Shown here: piece after piece, positions 1 through 11,190 of the stretch
Layout: each line of letters opens with the position of its first letter
Position numbering within the stretch: position 1 is the stretch's first letter
Source: Rhodamnia argentea
Taxonomy: Eukaryota; Streptophyta; Magnoliopsida; Myrtales; Myrtaceae
Assembly (NCBI RefSeq): GCF_020921035.1
Contig: NC_063152.1
Location: forward strand, 31,495,903-31,559,902
Length of the DNA stretch: 64,000 nucleotides
Reading direction: 5' to 3'
Program-made: the position numbers and the translations under genes
Notes under the pieces: generated by a model
Told to the model about the DNA's origin: nothing
Seen by the model: the letters and a program-made list of their open reading frames with translations, nothing else
Database searches by the model: none

Positions 1-1
1 T

Positions 2-1234
2 CGGTTCACGGGACGTTTTTGGACGGAGCTCTTCAAGCTGCTTGGTTCCGAGCTGAATTTCTCTACCGATCTTCACCCGCAGACCGACGGCCAAACCGAA
101 CGGGTGAATGCGCTCCTCGAAGTCTACTTGCGGCATTATGTGAGCGCGACTCAACGAGATTGGGCCAAGTTCATCGATGTTGCTCGGTTCTCGCACAACT
201 TGCAACGAAGCGAGTCAACGGGGAGGAGTCCCTTCGAGATCGTGACGGGGCAACAGCCGCTTACTCCAAATGCGGTTGCGACGGGCTATCGGGGGAGTAG
301 TCCGGCGGCACTTCGATGCGCGGTGGAATGGCAAGAAGAGGCCGACCTAGCTCGGACATGCCTTCACAAGGCGTCCAAGCGAATGAAGAAATGGGCCGAC
401 AAGAAGCGTCGGCATGTGGAGTTCCAGATTGGGGACCAAGTCCTTTGCAAGCTACCCGTTCGATACAAGGGGGTGCATAAGGCGCTGCTGCGTCGATACG
501 AAGGGCCGTTTCGGGTGGTGCGGCGGATTGGAAGAGCAGCGTACAAGCTGGAACTTCTCGCCAAACCGAAAATCCATCCGGTATTCCATGTGAGTATGCT
601 CAAGCCCTTTCACGTGGACGAAGAAGAGCCGGAACGGGGGGAATCAAAACGGGCGCCCTTGGGAGCGAAGACGGCTTACGATCAAGACGTCGAATGCATT
701 TTAGCGGATCGAGTCATTAGGAAACGCTATCGGGCACCCAAGCGGGAATATTTGATTCGGTGGCGAGGTCTACGAGAGAGCGAGAATAGCTGGGAACCGG
801 AGGAGGCCTTGTGGCGATTCAGGAGACACATTGAGACCTTCCAAGCGGAGAAAGGTGACAAGGACGTCGCCCATTTAAGTGGGGGAGAATATCACGGCCC
901 AAGAGTTTGTTCAACCGAGTTGGGCCGTGACATGATGCGCGAGTTAGTCCACGAGCTGAACGGAATGATGTTGGGTGGCCCGGGCCGACCCAACGGCCCA
1001 AATCGACTTAACCCGCTCGAGCATGGCCCAAGCGAGCTGGGTAGGCGAACAGACGCGACTCTTGAGCTGGGGCGTCCGGATTCATTCGCGAGCCGGGCGT
1101 GCACGAGTCGCGAGTCATACAATCATGAGGCGGGCATCGTGCGCAGCGAGTCGGATTCGAGCGCTCATGATGCACGCATCGAGCAGAGTGAGTCGGACTC
1201 GAGCGGACAAGTAGAACAAGACAAACTTGGGTAG
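2..1234 (+). CDS. Ty3/gypsy polyprotein, C-terminal part (integrase end plus chromodomain)
   Basis: This is the 3' end of a retrotransposon pol ORF that runs in from before the window. The first codons read as the end of the integrase core, with the catalytic-Glu motif HPQTDGQTERVN. An integrase C-terminal region follows (GDQVLCKLP, then KLLAKPKIHPVFHVSMLKPF-like residues), then a chromodomain at about 670-840 (VIRKRYRAPKREYLIRW, SENSWEPEEAL). Integrase inserts element cDNA, and the chromodomain is thought to guide it to chromatin, so this is a chromovirus of the Ty3/gypsy group. The frame stays open past the polypurine tract and ends only at 1232-1234, inside the LTR. The 5' part lies outside the window, so I cannot tell whether the element is autonomous. 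Confidence 0.93.
   Translation, partial: RFTGRFWTELFKLLGSELNFSTDLHPQTDGQTERVNALLEVYLRHYVSATQRDWAKFIDVARFSHNLQRSESTGRSPFEIVTGQQPLTPNAVATGYRGSSPAALRCAVEWQEEADLARTCLHKASKRMKKWADKKRRHVEFQIGDQVLCKLPVRYKGVHKALLRRYEGPFRVVRRIGRAAYKLELLAKPKIHPVFHVSMLKPFHVDEEEPERGESKRAPLGAKTAYDQDVECILADRVIRKRYRAPKREYLIRWRGLRESENSWEPEEALWRFRRHIETFQAEKGDKDVAHLSGGEYHGPRVCSTELGRDMMRELVHELNGMMLGGPGRPNGPNRLNPLEHGPSELGRRTDATLELGRPDSFASRACTSRESYNHEAGIVRSESDSSAHDARIEQSESDSSGQVEQDKLG
881..889 (+). other. Polypurine tract of the Ty3/gypsy element
   Basis: GGGGGAGAA lies directly before the inferred LTR start. This is the usual position of the plus-strand primer in Ty3/gypsy elements. Confidence 0.75.
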
Positions 1235-1504
1235 ACCATGAGTCACCCGCGAGCTGTGCCTTTGTATGTATAAATAGGGGCTCGCCCCTCACTTGTAAAT
1301 CACCCGAGAATCAATAAAACTCAGTATTCCCTCCACTCTCTCTCGGTTGTGTGATCCTTGTGCGAGTGTATTCAAATTGTGTTCGGTTCGGTTCGGATTA
1401 CCCGACCCTCGAGCGAGTGTGAGTGTGTGTGTTGGCCGACTTGGGATCTATTCCTAAGGCCGCACGGATCGTGGGAACGCTAGATAAATTCTCGGTCCGT
1501 GACA
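890..1504 (+). mobile_element. 3' LTR of the Ty3/gypsy element
   Basis: The 615-bp LTR is bounded by short inverted ends: TATCACGG at the left (a decayed TGTCACGG) and CCGTGACA at the right. It follows a polypurine tract. Inside lie a TATA box (TATAAATA, 1269-1276) and a poly(A) signal (AATAAA, 1313-1318), giving the expected U3-R-U5 order. The 5' LTR is outside the window, so neither LTR divergence nor the target duplication can be read. Confidence 0.8.
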
Positions 1505-1662
1505 CTATCATCTCCCTCATCTTAGTTTGGTCTATTCACTTAGTACTCGGCATAGAAATATTTAATATGAGAGACAAATGCAGCCATGTAAGATTTCAAT
1601 TTGGATCCCTTACTACGATACCATGTGAGTTTTTGTGGGACCACTATTTAACTATTCTAAAA

Positions 1663-2545
1663 AGGAAAAATTATCAAAAAAGTCCTAAATTTATTTCAAT
1701 GGTGCCAAATCAGTCATAAACCATTTTTTGTGCCAATTCGGTCTTAAACCTATACATTTATGCCAATTCGGTTCAATTTTTTGGCCAACGCTGAAGTGGC
1801 ATTCTTGACGTTGACGTGACAAAGTTTTGATAATATTTTTTTTTTATTTTTTTTTATTTTTTTATTTCTGTGAATTTCTTTTCTTTCTCATTTTTCTCAT
1901 CCCCCCGGGATGGCTGGAGCTTGCCATCCATTGCGCGAGGGCCACAAAGCCCTTGCCGGCGGCTAACTAGGGCTTGGTTGCCCTCATCTGCTGCAGGTGA
2001 GGATATGCCCGCCTTCATCACGGCCCTAGCGAGGCCGGGCTTGCCTACGGCCATCGCTTGCAAGACAATCAAAAGTGTGAAAAGAATAGATCTAACCATT
2101 GGGAGTGCGATGGTCTCACGAACTACGACCGTGGGCGAGCCTAGCTTCGCCAAGGCCACGGCGAAGGCTGGCATGGCCTCGCCTCTTGCGGGGAAGTCAT
2201 CTTCGCTAAGACCGGCGATGCCCTAGCGAGGCTAGCCTCACCCGGCCTAGGCGAAGGCCACCAAGTCCTAACCAGTAGCCAATGAGGGCTTCGTGGGCCT
2301 CGCCCGGTGGCCGGCGATCTCCAACGACAACTCGCTGTCCACGGGGGAGGAAAAGGAAAAAATGAGAAAGAAAAGAAAAAAATGAATAAACAATATTATT
2401 AAAATTTTACCACGTTAACGCTAGCTTGCCAAATGGACTAAAATGGCATAAATGCAAAAGGTTTAGGAATGAATTGGCACAAAAAAAAATTTAGGACCAA
2501 ATTGGCACAATTACAATATATTTAGGACTTTTTTGATAATTTTCC
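1663..2545. mobile_element. Non-autonomous MULE-type TIR element (family A) with 9-bp TSD
   Basis: The ends are inverted copies: GGAAAAATTATCAAAAAAGT at the left and its complement at the right end near 2525-2545. The element is flanked by a perfect 9-bp duplication ATTCTAAAA (1654-1662 and 2546-2554). A 9-bp TSD is the mark of Mutator-like elements. Each arm carries 'cannot/consider-ed' style periodic repeats of the type CCAATTCGGTC...AAAC, and the middle (about 1905-2345) is a GC-rich block without a sensible ORF. No transposase is visible. Confidence 0.85.
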
Positions 2546-2554
2546 ATTCTAAAA

Positions 2555-3780
2555 GTTTAAGTTGTTAGATGAATGTGTGGTTTACTATTTAATTATTCTA
2601 TCGTTTCGAACATTTCATATTTTCTTGAGAGAAATGAATTCCTTGTTTGGTTGCTTCTCGCTTCCTCCTCACACACTAGATTGTATCTACTATCTAGGGC
2701 CAGTGGAAAATAATTGAAATTTCGCGTCTTGATTCTTCGTCACTCAAATTTGGAATAATGGCACGTTCTTTTTGGTTTTTTTTTGTTTCTTTTGGCAAAT
2801 AAGGTAACCTCCGATGGACCCGAACTTGTATGGGCTTGGACGCCCTTTAAATTTGACGATCAGCCCACCACCACAAAAAAAAAAAAAAATTAAGGCTCAA
2901 AGTGCTAAGCTTCATCTGGAACTGTAAATGAGACTCTCAGCTCATTGCAATCTGCCATAAGAATTTGAATCGATTGTGTGTCGCGCGATTCCTTTCAATC
3001 AATGTGTGAAAACAACCCAAAGCGGTGTAATCCGAACACCCCTTCCCACGGCATCGTAGGGATTATTAAAGTAGTCACGGAGATTCGAAATTCCGAGCGG
3101 GCAAAAATGCCAGTAAAATTGACTAAATTTTTCAGACGATCTGTCGATGCTCGTTTCGTTGGGGGCCTTGCATAGCATGTTAGTTCACCAGCAAAATTAA
3201 AATGACCATGTTAACTGATGCGGAAGGTTATGACGAAAAGGGAAAGGATAACTCTTCAATCCGCCGCTAGCGTAGCAAAATTTTCACGCTCAGAATTAGA
3301 TGATCGACAATGTGCGACTGGAGATGATAATACAACCATGTCCATTTTACATGTCAAGCATCCAATGGTGAATTCGTTGGTCGGTTCTTACATTGCCAGT
3401 GGACCTAATAGATTGAATAATAAAATAACAGAAGTAATGCAGCATGTTGGTGGATTGAGTTGAGACATGGCTGCCCACAAAACATATGCTGGGGAGTGTG
3501 CAAAAGCCCGATACCTTTTGCCTGGGGAGATCATCGAGAGGGAGTCCAAGTTCGAGCCTGTCAATATATTCAGTTGGACTCGCCTTCATTCAAAAGCTTA
3601 AGCCAATGAATTATGGATCGACCAGGATGTATTAACTGCTTTACACCACACCAATTCTCTGATGTGCGATTTCTGTAAAACAACTCATATGTACAGGAGG
3701 AAGGATGAATCAAAGAATGGAAGAATGAAGAACAAAAAATGTTTCCAAGATTTGGGGAACATCCGAACGGAACTCTGATT
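2555..3780. other. Intergenic, no gene recognised
   Basis: AT-rich sequence with several homopolymer runs. I see no conserved ORF, RNA gene or bounded repeat. The part nearest 3780 should include the 3'UTR of the minus-strand gene ending there. Confidence 0.5.
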
Positions 3781-5712
3781 TCATACTTCGACCGTCTCTT
3801 GGTTCAGGGCCGTGTATCTCCACCTCTCTTTCTCGACAAAATCCGCGTCCAGGAACCTCGAAATGAATGCCCACAGCCTATACACATCCTCGAAATTGGT
3901 CAAGAAACCAAGTGAAACCGTGACAACCGATAGACCGCGGCGGTCGTCCCTCTTCCTTCTCGATTCCGTCCCTTTCGCCACACTTGTTCTGGTCTCCAAC
4001 GTCCTCTCCCACTCTTTATACTTGTCCGAGAACCATATGTGTTGCAGAAATCCACAGGTGAGGGAAATATTGTTTCTATCGGCAAGTTTTTGCACGAGCA
4101 CGGGATCGATCTTCTCCCCTTTCCAGTCGAACACATTGAACGCAACCGTTGGTCCTCTTTCGAATTTGACCTTTGGCCCGTAGATCATGACCAGGGGAAG
4201 TAGTACAGTGGCTGAATCCGGATGTTTCAGGCTCAGCAACGCATTCACAAGCCAGTTGATCAGGCACCTTGCTCTGCAATTTATACTTACTATGCCCAAT
4301 CTATCTGCATGATCAAGGCCTCGAAACTCAATCTCCAAGCTCCCATCAAAGCTGGTCTCAGTAATTCTCGATCTGGCAGAATTAAAGGGTGTCTCTACTT
4401 CTTCAATCTCAGAAGATGACACTGCCTCTGGTGTTACATTGTCCACCACAGATGAATGCAACTCAGGCGATCCGTAATACATTTCTTTAGGCGCCATTCC
4501 GGATATAATGTCATTTTTTTGCAACTGAAATAATCCCGAACTTGATCTCTGACTGATGCCTTCTTGGGCAGATTCCTGAAAATGACAAAAAGATGTCGTG
4601 GCAGGGGTTAGACTCACAATCCCTATACTTCTAGTTGCATCTGAATCCTGTAGGATTGAAGCACTCGATTTCTTGACAAACAAACAAGCGAAACCAGACG
4701 GATTGTCCCCGAAAACCTTGTAGAACGAGCAAATGAGGAAGTCGGGCTTGAAGAGAGAGAGACCTAAAGTGTCCATGTCCTTAGGTCTCAATGCAGATGC
4801 ATCGAGCAGAACACGCCAACCTTCTTCCTGTGCCATTCTCATCCATGAGTATGAATATGGAGCCCCAGTGATCCTTGATTGAAGCGGGAAAACGAACAGC
4901 CCTCTTCTTCTCCGGTTCCTCTTACTACCAATTATCATCTTCCTTAATTTTTCTGACCGGATTCTCATTCTCGGATACAAGAATTCGGCCGATCTGGTGT
5001 GTGCCCCCCTCTTCCTCGCACTCTCTAGCATCAATTCTACTGCCTCATTTTCATGGTCATACACTGTCAGGAGATCGGCATTAGAATGGAAGGAATATGA
5101 CTCTGCAAGAAGCTTAAAAGCAGATGACTGGTTAGCGGTGAAAAACATGGCATAATCAGTTTCTGAAACGTTCATGAAGGCCATGATTCTTTCCCTGATT
5201 CTGGATTCGATTTCAGACTCTTGGACGCCATGAAGTATCTGTGAGCCCAAGTTCACTGACTTGTACGAAATCTCGAGGAAGGGCGATTCCAGCGAGGATG
5301 AATGCGATGGCGGAGGATGAGAGGATGAAGAGGCTATTGAAGTCGCAGGAAGATGGTCGATCTTCTGCAAATACGAGAAGAGGCCATGACCTGTGTAGTC
5401 GAGGCAAACATGGTTAGCCGCAGAGAGATGATGATATTCATTGGCTCGGAACTCATCCGCCTTTTCCGTCTGCTCGTATTGGGGAAATGCATTTGTGAAC
5501 AAGGAAAACGATTCGTGCAATGAAGGGAGGGACTCGTGGTTAGTGAATTGCGAGTTTGGGTGGAGAGAGGAGGAGGTGGCAATAAGGAAGTCGTGCCGGA
5601 ATGCGGCGGCTCCAGTCACGGATTTCTCGGCCGGTGCTCCTGGAAGGCCGGCAAAGGGAGAGCAACCATGAAAGCAGGCTTCTGAGGCCTCCCTGATGCA
5701 AGGTGAGCTCAT
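3781..5712 (-). CDS. Molybdenum cofactor sulfurase-like PLP-dependent protein
   Basis: Single-exon gene of 643 aa. It resembles the plant group of Moco-sulfurase-like proteins (the AT4G22980 type), which are class V aminotransferase-fold proteins without the C-terminal MOSC domain of true ABA3/MOCOS. Near residues 304-306 the DAS motif supplies the Asp that contacts the PLP ring. The Schiff-base Lys is about residue 332 in CSFYKVFGDNPSGFACLF. The N-terminal region has the CLDYTGHGLFSYLQ motif typical of the group. The start is set at 5712 (ATG, MSSPCIREASEACFHGC). The frame stays open for 8 codons further, but only from a GTG. The Cys-rich N-terminus is usual in the family. The biochemical role is not established; a sulfur-transferring activity is inference from the fold. 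Confidence 0.9.
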   Translation of the reverse strand: MSSPCIREASEACFHGCSPFAGLPGAPAEKSVTGAAAFRHDFLIATSSSLHPNSQFTNHESLPSLHESFSLFTNAFPQYEQTEKADEFRANEYHHLSAANHVCLDYTGHGLFSYLQKIDHLPATSIASSSSHPPPSHSSSLESPFLEISYKSVNLGSQILHGVQESEIESRIRERIMAFMNVSETDYAMFFTANQSSAFKLLAESYSFHSNADLLTVYDHENEAVELMLESARKRGAHTRSAEFLYPRMRIRSEKLRKMIIGSKRNRRRRGLFVFPLQSRITGAPYSYSWMRMAQEEGWRVLLDASALRPKDMDTLGLSLFKPDFLICSFYKVFGDNPSGFACLFVKKSSASILQDSDATRSIGIVSLTPATTSFCHFQESAQEGISQRSSSGLFQLQKNDIISGMAPKEMYYGSPELHSSVVDNVTPEAVSSSEIEEVETPFNSARSRITETSFDGSLEIEFRGLDHADRLGIVSINCRARCLINWLVNALLSLKHPDSATVLLPLVMIYGPKVKFERGPTVAFNVFDWKGEKIDPVLVQKLADRNNISLTCGFLQHIWFSDKYKEWERTLETRTSVAKGTESRRKRDDRRGLSVVTVSLGFLTNFEDVYRLWAFISRFLDADFVEKERWRYTALNQETVEV

Positions 5713-6589
5713 ATTGCTCTGTGCTGTTCCTTCCACATTAATTAATCAACTTTGGATTCTTCTCATTCCCCCTTCTCGTTCTATCTTATCTGCTTGCTGT
5801 GATCAATTCAATTTGTCCTCAAATGTCAAGTTCAAGGGCCACTCCCTTATTGGACAGGCTGTCCTTAGCGTGTTATCTAATGAACGAGTCAAGGTCAACA
5901 TGCCCATAAGGCAAAACTTCAACGCAGTAGCCTTTCAAGGTGCTTCTAGTTCTCGTCCCACTTGGCAATCTTTCTGCCCCATGCTCTGCAAATTTTTATG
6001 GTGCACCCATGGCCGATTACCTCGGCCCTTGATTCAACTGGGTTCACATGGGACTTGCACTATCCGGAGCTTGTGGTGCACAGATAGCTCCGGCACCCGG
6101 GCGCACCCAATACTTGCTCGCTCTACTTCCCCCAAGTTCCTGATGGCTGATCTTGAGTTTTCTGCCGATTTTGAGTCGAATTAGTTGACTTTCTAATGTG
6201 GGCATCTTTTAAACACCCCAACAAGATGAGCGCTTTGGATGCTATGCATCTAACATCGGTGGGGGACTAGATGGTCAATCACAATCACTCAGCCTCATAT
6301 AATTTAATGTCGTGAATGGACCACGCAATAATTGCAACCTAAGTGAAACGACGAACGCATACCTCAACGTCCAATGCACTGTCAAGCAGCCTCCTTTTTC
6401 GCCTCGTTGCCGGAGACGTTGTCCTGTATTTCCAACATGACAGCCAAAGCGCCCCAGGCCCGCCAGACCGAGAAATGAGGCGGCCGGGCCTGGTGGAATT
6501 TCGTCGAAGAGTTGGTGGACGGAACAGAACAAAATGAAAAAAGACGAGAGTACTTTTGAGTTGAAAATGATAACTCAATCATGGTGGAG
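5713..6589. other. Upstream region of the Moco-sulfurase-like gene
   Basis: This should hold the promoter and 5'UTR of the minus-strand gene starting at 5712. A long plus-strand open frame (about 5696-6184) has no domain I recognise and overlaps the gene's start, so I do not call it. Confidence 0.4.
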
Positions 6590-6599
6590 GGACCGAGCT

Positions 6600-6800
6600 A
6601 CGGTTCCTTAGGTCTGTCCTAACTAAAGTATTGATGAGCAAAAGGGACCTGACTGACCCGGACCGGGCAAATTGGTCTGGTTCTTGAGAGGGCAGTTCGG
6701 TCCCCGGTTCCAATAAATAGGACCAATGACCGTGCAATCCGATCCTTGGTTCCAGGTAGATGGGACCGGTCCGGACCGCCCGGACCGGACTACCCATAAT
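6600..6800. mobile_element. hAT-like element remnant (CCGG-rich)
   Basis: Dense GACCGG/CCGGTC motifs and a left end GATGAGCAAAAGGGACC like the ends of the better-bounded copies at 9835 and 61971. No target duplication was found, so the limits are approximate. Confidence 0.45.
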
Positions 6801-7535
6801 ATATAATTAATTATATATAGATATATACAATTAAAAAAATGAAGCTTTCATATATTTTCAATGTTTATTTCTCGAGTCACTTTCCATTGTTAGATTGCAC
6901 ATTCTTGACAAGGTAACTCCAAAACGTTCAACATATATGGCATGTCCTTTGCCTCTCAACAATAATAGGAATTGTGAAAAAATTGAGTGGCAGTTCAGTT
7001 GGAACCATGAAAGCATGTCCAAGTTGGATGCTAGTGAAACCACTTTACAAAAATGGTTTAATTTCTCTTTGAAACTCGAATAGCCCCTCAATGTTATGAA
7101 TATAGTCTATCCTATTTATTATGGTCTTTTCCAGTGCATTGTATAGTGAGTGTACAATGGCGTGTTCTTTCCAAAAAGAAATGATTCAATCGGTTCATTT
7201 AATATAATAGTAGCAATTTCTTACTGTTCATGCGTTTCGATTAGTCCCGTATTTTGTTTCTGTACCTTGCTTGAATGTGGAATGCGTTTAGTGAACAACA
7301 TCACTATACAAGGGTTTTTCGATTATGTCCTTTATATATCTCTATTGTATTAGCGATTAGGCCAATGCCATTGTTAAGCCTATCATTACGTGAAGACACG
7401 ACTTCATTAAGAAAGCGAGCAAACTAGATCGGCATGGTTTTTTTATTCAACCGGATTATAGATTATAAATTAACATGCAATCGAAGCATATTGTATTTCA
7501 AGAGTTAAATTTCTATAAGCAGGTGGTTTTAGTGT
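6801..7535. other. Intergenic, nothing recognised
   Basis: AT-rich sequence; only short frames without recognisable motifs. Confidence 0.4.
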
Positions 7536-7539
7536 CCCC

Positions 7540-7676
7540 ATTAGGCCGGGACCAGGACTTGACCGGATCGCCGGTCCCAATCCTATCCTTGGTCCCAAAA
7601 ATTTGGGGACTGGGACTACCGGCCCTGTTCCTGGTTCCATACCGAGACGGAACGGCCCCGGACCATGCACATCCCT
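7540..7676. mobile_element. hAT-like element fragment
   Basis: CCGG-rich block ending in GACCATGCACATCCCTA. The reverse complement of that end is the hAT-type terminus TAGGGATGTGCATGG. The left end is not recognisable. Confidence 0.5.
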
Positions 7677-7861
7677 AAGTATTTGTGTAGCACTATGCTT
7701 TATATAGAAAAAATAAACTTAGATTACGATGTTTCTGCAGAGAATCTGTCCCTCGGAAATGTTCATAAAGGATTTAGGAAACATGTTAAGTCCCACGCTT
7801 AAGTTTTATCTTAAATAATCATTGGCGAGCGTGTAAGAATATGATAAATTTTGTTCTTTCA

Positions 7862-8600
7862 AGGAATAGCCTAATACCCCGAAAAAAAACATTTCGATTT
7901 TAGCTCTTATATTAATTCTACCATTTGTCTCATAAGAAACTTTCAAGTTTAGATCTAGTCTCAATTCTATCCTAAACTTTTTTATGTCTTATGAAAAACT
8001 CACAACTTTAATTATTATCTCAATTTTACCCTTAAATTTTACAGTCTCATAAAAAAAACTACAAATTTTTACTTGAGTCACATATCGGCCTCCATTAATC
8101 ATCCGTTCAAAATTTCTCATTAACAACCGAGAAATGGAAAACTCCAAAGCACAAACTATTCGAGCGCTCTAGCGCGAGCTCTCCAACCGTGAGAGATGGA
8201 ACATTTCCAAGCACGAGATATTAAATATCGAGAACAAAATCACTAAGGGCAATTTTGTGAGAAGGTTAATGGAGGCAGTTTAGGATTAAAGTAAAAGTTG
8301 ATAATTTTTTATGAAATAAAATAATTAGAGTAAAATTTAAATTGCACTTAAAGCTAGGATTTTTTATGACATGAAAAAAAGTTTAGTGTATAATTAGTAA
8401 TGGACCTAAAGTTGAGGATTTTTTATGAGATAAAAATAGTTTACTGTAAAATTGGGATTGAACCTAAAGTTTGATATTTTTTTATAGGACAAAAGAAAGT
8501 TTGGGGAAGCATTGAGACTGAACCTAAAATTGAAGATTTTTTCTTAGACAAAAGTAGAAATGGAACAAGAGTTAAAGTTAGAGGTTTTTTAGAGTACTAG
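7862..8600. mobile_element. Fold-back element with ~60-bp periodic arms
   Basis: The left arm (about 7870-8080) and right arm (about 8280-8595) are inverted relatives. Each arm is a degenerate tandem array with a period near 57-60 bp. In the right arm the core GATTTTTTATGAGA-like motif recurs near 8302, 8355, 8416, 8473 and 8532. There is no ORF, so it is a non-autonomous TIR or fold-back element. I could not fix a target duplication. Confidence 0.6.
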
Positions 8601-8830
8601 GCGTTTGAAGAATGGGTGAAAATGAAATATAGAATTTCTATATGGAATCTCCTCCATTATAGCATGTTTTGAACTACAGTGATCTCACAATCAATACCTC
8701 TGTCCCTCTCGCTCTCCCTCTCTCTCAATTTATAAAAATCCTGATATTTATTCTCTAGAATGTTTCATAGACAATAAGTGCTACTCTATGAACTCTATGC
8801 TACTATGTAAAAAGTAAACATAATTTTCTA

Positions 8831-9274
8831 CTTTTAAGTTCCATTTGTTTTGCAAGAAATAAATTATGTGGAAAATAATTTTAAAAAAATGACACTTCTA
8901 TCGCTTATAATAATTAGCTAATGAAAATAGTTTCATTATTGATAACAATTTATATCTAAACATTTTCATGAACGATAAATATATTTTTCGTTCATTCATT
9001 CTTATAATCGATAGAAGCCGTCATTTCTTAGAAAATGATTTTCAAATAATCAATTTTTCGCAAAATAAACAGAACTTTAAACAAGAGAATGTTTTCATTA
9101 TCTAATGAAAGTTAGCAAATGGAAATGTTATTATTGTTGAATGTTTAAACAATTTCACAGACGGTGAATATACATTATTCATTCATTTATTATTGTAAAT
9201 GATAGAAACGATCATTTTCAGGATAATATTTTCTAAATCATCAATTTTTCGCGAAATAAATAGAATTTTAAAGG
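8831..9274. mobile_element. TIR element, family C
   Basis: The left end TTTTAAGTTCCATTTGTTTT and the inverted right end (rc CCTTTAAAATTCTATTTATT) match loosely. Internal GAAAATGATT/AATCATTTTC arms form a fold-back. It has the same type of ends as 44737-45250. Confidence 0.5.
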
Positions 9275-9834
9275 AGAGAGAACTCCTCCAAATAAAATTG
9301 CTGCTCTAGCCTCTGGTTATCCTACTTGCACAAATTGTCAAATCAAACTAATGCGAGCTTTGCACGACTCTGGAATGTGATATTGACAATATTTTTCGAG
9401 ATCAAAAGTTAAGTCCATGTTGAAAATTATTAATGGAAGAAGATAATTTTGTTTTCTTGTACAATTTTCTAAGGTAGAGTCCATGTCAACAAAACGTGGC
9501 CTTGTCACCCTCGAGCATTGTCAACGGCCACGTTAACTGGATTTTGGCCGGATATAGCACCAAAAGGGCTTTGATTTAGCCATTTCCGTGAGTAGAACGG
9601 CTTAATTATAAAAAATAAAAAAAAAGTCAAAGGATATGATTTTTGAAAAGCTCGAAAGCACGAAAGCGAAACGCAGAACTTTTCCTATACCAGAAGGCAA
9701 ACCCTACTAGAGGTTTCTACTCAAATTTGGACGGAGATTCACGGTGATGGCACATGCTTGCCATCCATGTTATTACTTTCTCGTTATCCGTTTTTGTAAT
9801 CTTTGCCAATACACAAAATTGTGATATTATGAAC
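9275..9834. other. Intergenic, nothing recognised
   Basis: No ORF or bounded repeat that I can support. Confidence 0.4.
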
Positions 9835-10388
9835 TAGAGATGAGTATGACCGGGTGGGTACGTTCCGGACTTAGACCCTGAAATTGTCTCTGTTATAATC
9901 GGTTCCAAATTTTTGGAACCTAAAAACTATGATGTTTGTCATGAAACTTGTTTTAAAACCTATCCTCTTTTTTAGTCCGATTTAAAAGTCTATTCGAGAA
10001 CTTGTTTTTTTAGTTTATTTTTTGATTTAATTTTTTCAGCAAAATAATATGAATATCAATGAAATGATTCAAAGTAAAAGATGAATAGTAAAACTCACAA
10101 TCCGCCAAAAGCAATAACCCCTAATATAATTAATAGAAATTGCAATTCACAAAAACTAGAGGAGGTGAGCGAGCCGGACTAGTTTTTCTTTTAAAAGTAG
10201 TTAAAAATCAATTCCAATATCAGTCCGGTCCCTAGGTTCTTAGAATCGAAAACCAACCCAGTTCCAACCGGTTCCCAAAATTCAAAACCTGTTCCCAAAC
10301 CGATTTGAACGGAACCGGTTCCCGAACCTATTTTTCGGGTGGTTTGATCCGAGCTCCAAGAAAACCTAGTCCAGTTGCACACCCTTAT
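9835..10388. mobile_element. Non-autonomous hAT element with 8-bp TSD
   Basis: The left end is TAGAGATGAGTATGACCGG. The right end, reverse complemented, is ATAAGGGTGTGCAACTGG. The flanks are TTATGAAC (9827-9834) and ATATGAAC (10389-10396), an 8-bp duplication with one mismatch. The inside is rich in GGTTCC/CCGG subterminal motifs and lacks a transposase. Confidence 0.75.
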
Positions 10389-10462
10389 ATATGAACGAAC
10401 ATAAGCTTCGTGTTAGTGATAAGTGTCCTTTTGAGCAATCGTTAATCATAATTCACAAAATA

Positions 10463-10703
10463 GGGAAAATTATCTAGACAATTCTAGGCTACCGATTCAG
10501 TTATAAACTTTCTAATTTGACCATTATTTTTGCCACTTAATTTTATCAATTTAGTTCTAAACATTTTAATGATTCTCAGTACAACCGTCTGGACCAATTT
10601 TGGCCACGAAATACTTACGTGGATACCCAATCAGCGTCAGCCATCTTACATGTGGCCATTAGTAGCCAGTGTCGATGATTTTTGCAATTTTTAAAAATTT
10701 TCC
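10463..10703. mobile_element. MULE family A, short copy
   Basis: It begins GGGAAAATTATCTAGACAA and ends AAAAATTTTCC. It carries the family's TTCAGTTATAAACTTTC/TTTAGTTCTAAACATTTT arm repeats in one orientation. The right arm is reduced. Confidence 0.5.
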
Positions 10704-11100
10704 GAATGTTCTTTTTCTTTTTCCTTTGCTTTGCTTTTTTTTTTTTCTTTTCTTTTGAGCAATGGCTATCGCAATTCGCAAAACCCATATTCTACATTCT
10801 ACAGCATATATCAAGTTGGTGTATGGTCCCCTTTGCACGTAAATATGGAAAATTCATCTAGACATTTACGTTATTCTTCCCTATTTATGACCAGGTCAAT
10901 ATCATTGACTACCTTTGCATTGCCCCCATCCAAAAGTCACATTAATTGGGTACCTACTCTCTAGTCTCTAGTCTTCAAGTCTTCACGAGCATTAAATCAC
11001 ATTACCAAACAACATTGCACGGTTTCTTTCCTCAATCTTTATCCATGCGAAAAAAGGGCAATACATCGATCCATGCCCAAATCAAAACGATGATTATGAT
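10704..11100. other. Intergenic, low-complexity T-rich sequence
   Basis: T/C-rich runs near 10710-10755. No gene is supported. Confidence 0.35.
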
Positions 11101-11121
11101 CAAAAACATTTCGTACCAATA

Positions 11122-11190
11122 GTCGGTTCAGTGGTTAAACGCTCACTTCGAATGCGGAAATCTCTTATGTTGAATCACAATGTTTCTTGT
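11122..11190 (+). repeat. Possible tRNA-derived SINE head
   Basis: GTCGGTTCAGTGGTTAAAC resembles a pol III A box (TGGC/T..AGTGG) and GTTGAATCAC about 40 nt later is a weak B box. There is no clear 3' tail or target duplication. Low confidence. Confidence 0.25.

Noticed and set aside
5713..5736. Longer start for the Moco-sulfurase-like protein
   Set aside because: The extension opens with GTG; the first in-frame ATG at 5712 gives the family's usual N-terminus.
5696..6184. 162-codon plus-strand ORF
   Set aside because: Antisense to the start and promoter of the Moco-sulfurase-like gene, no domain, no plausible start context.
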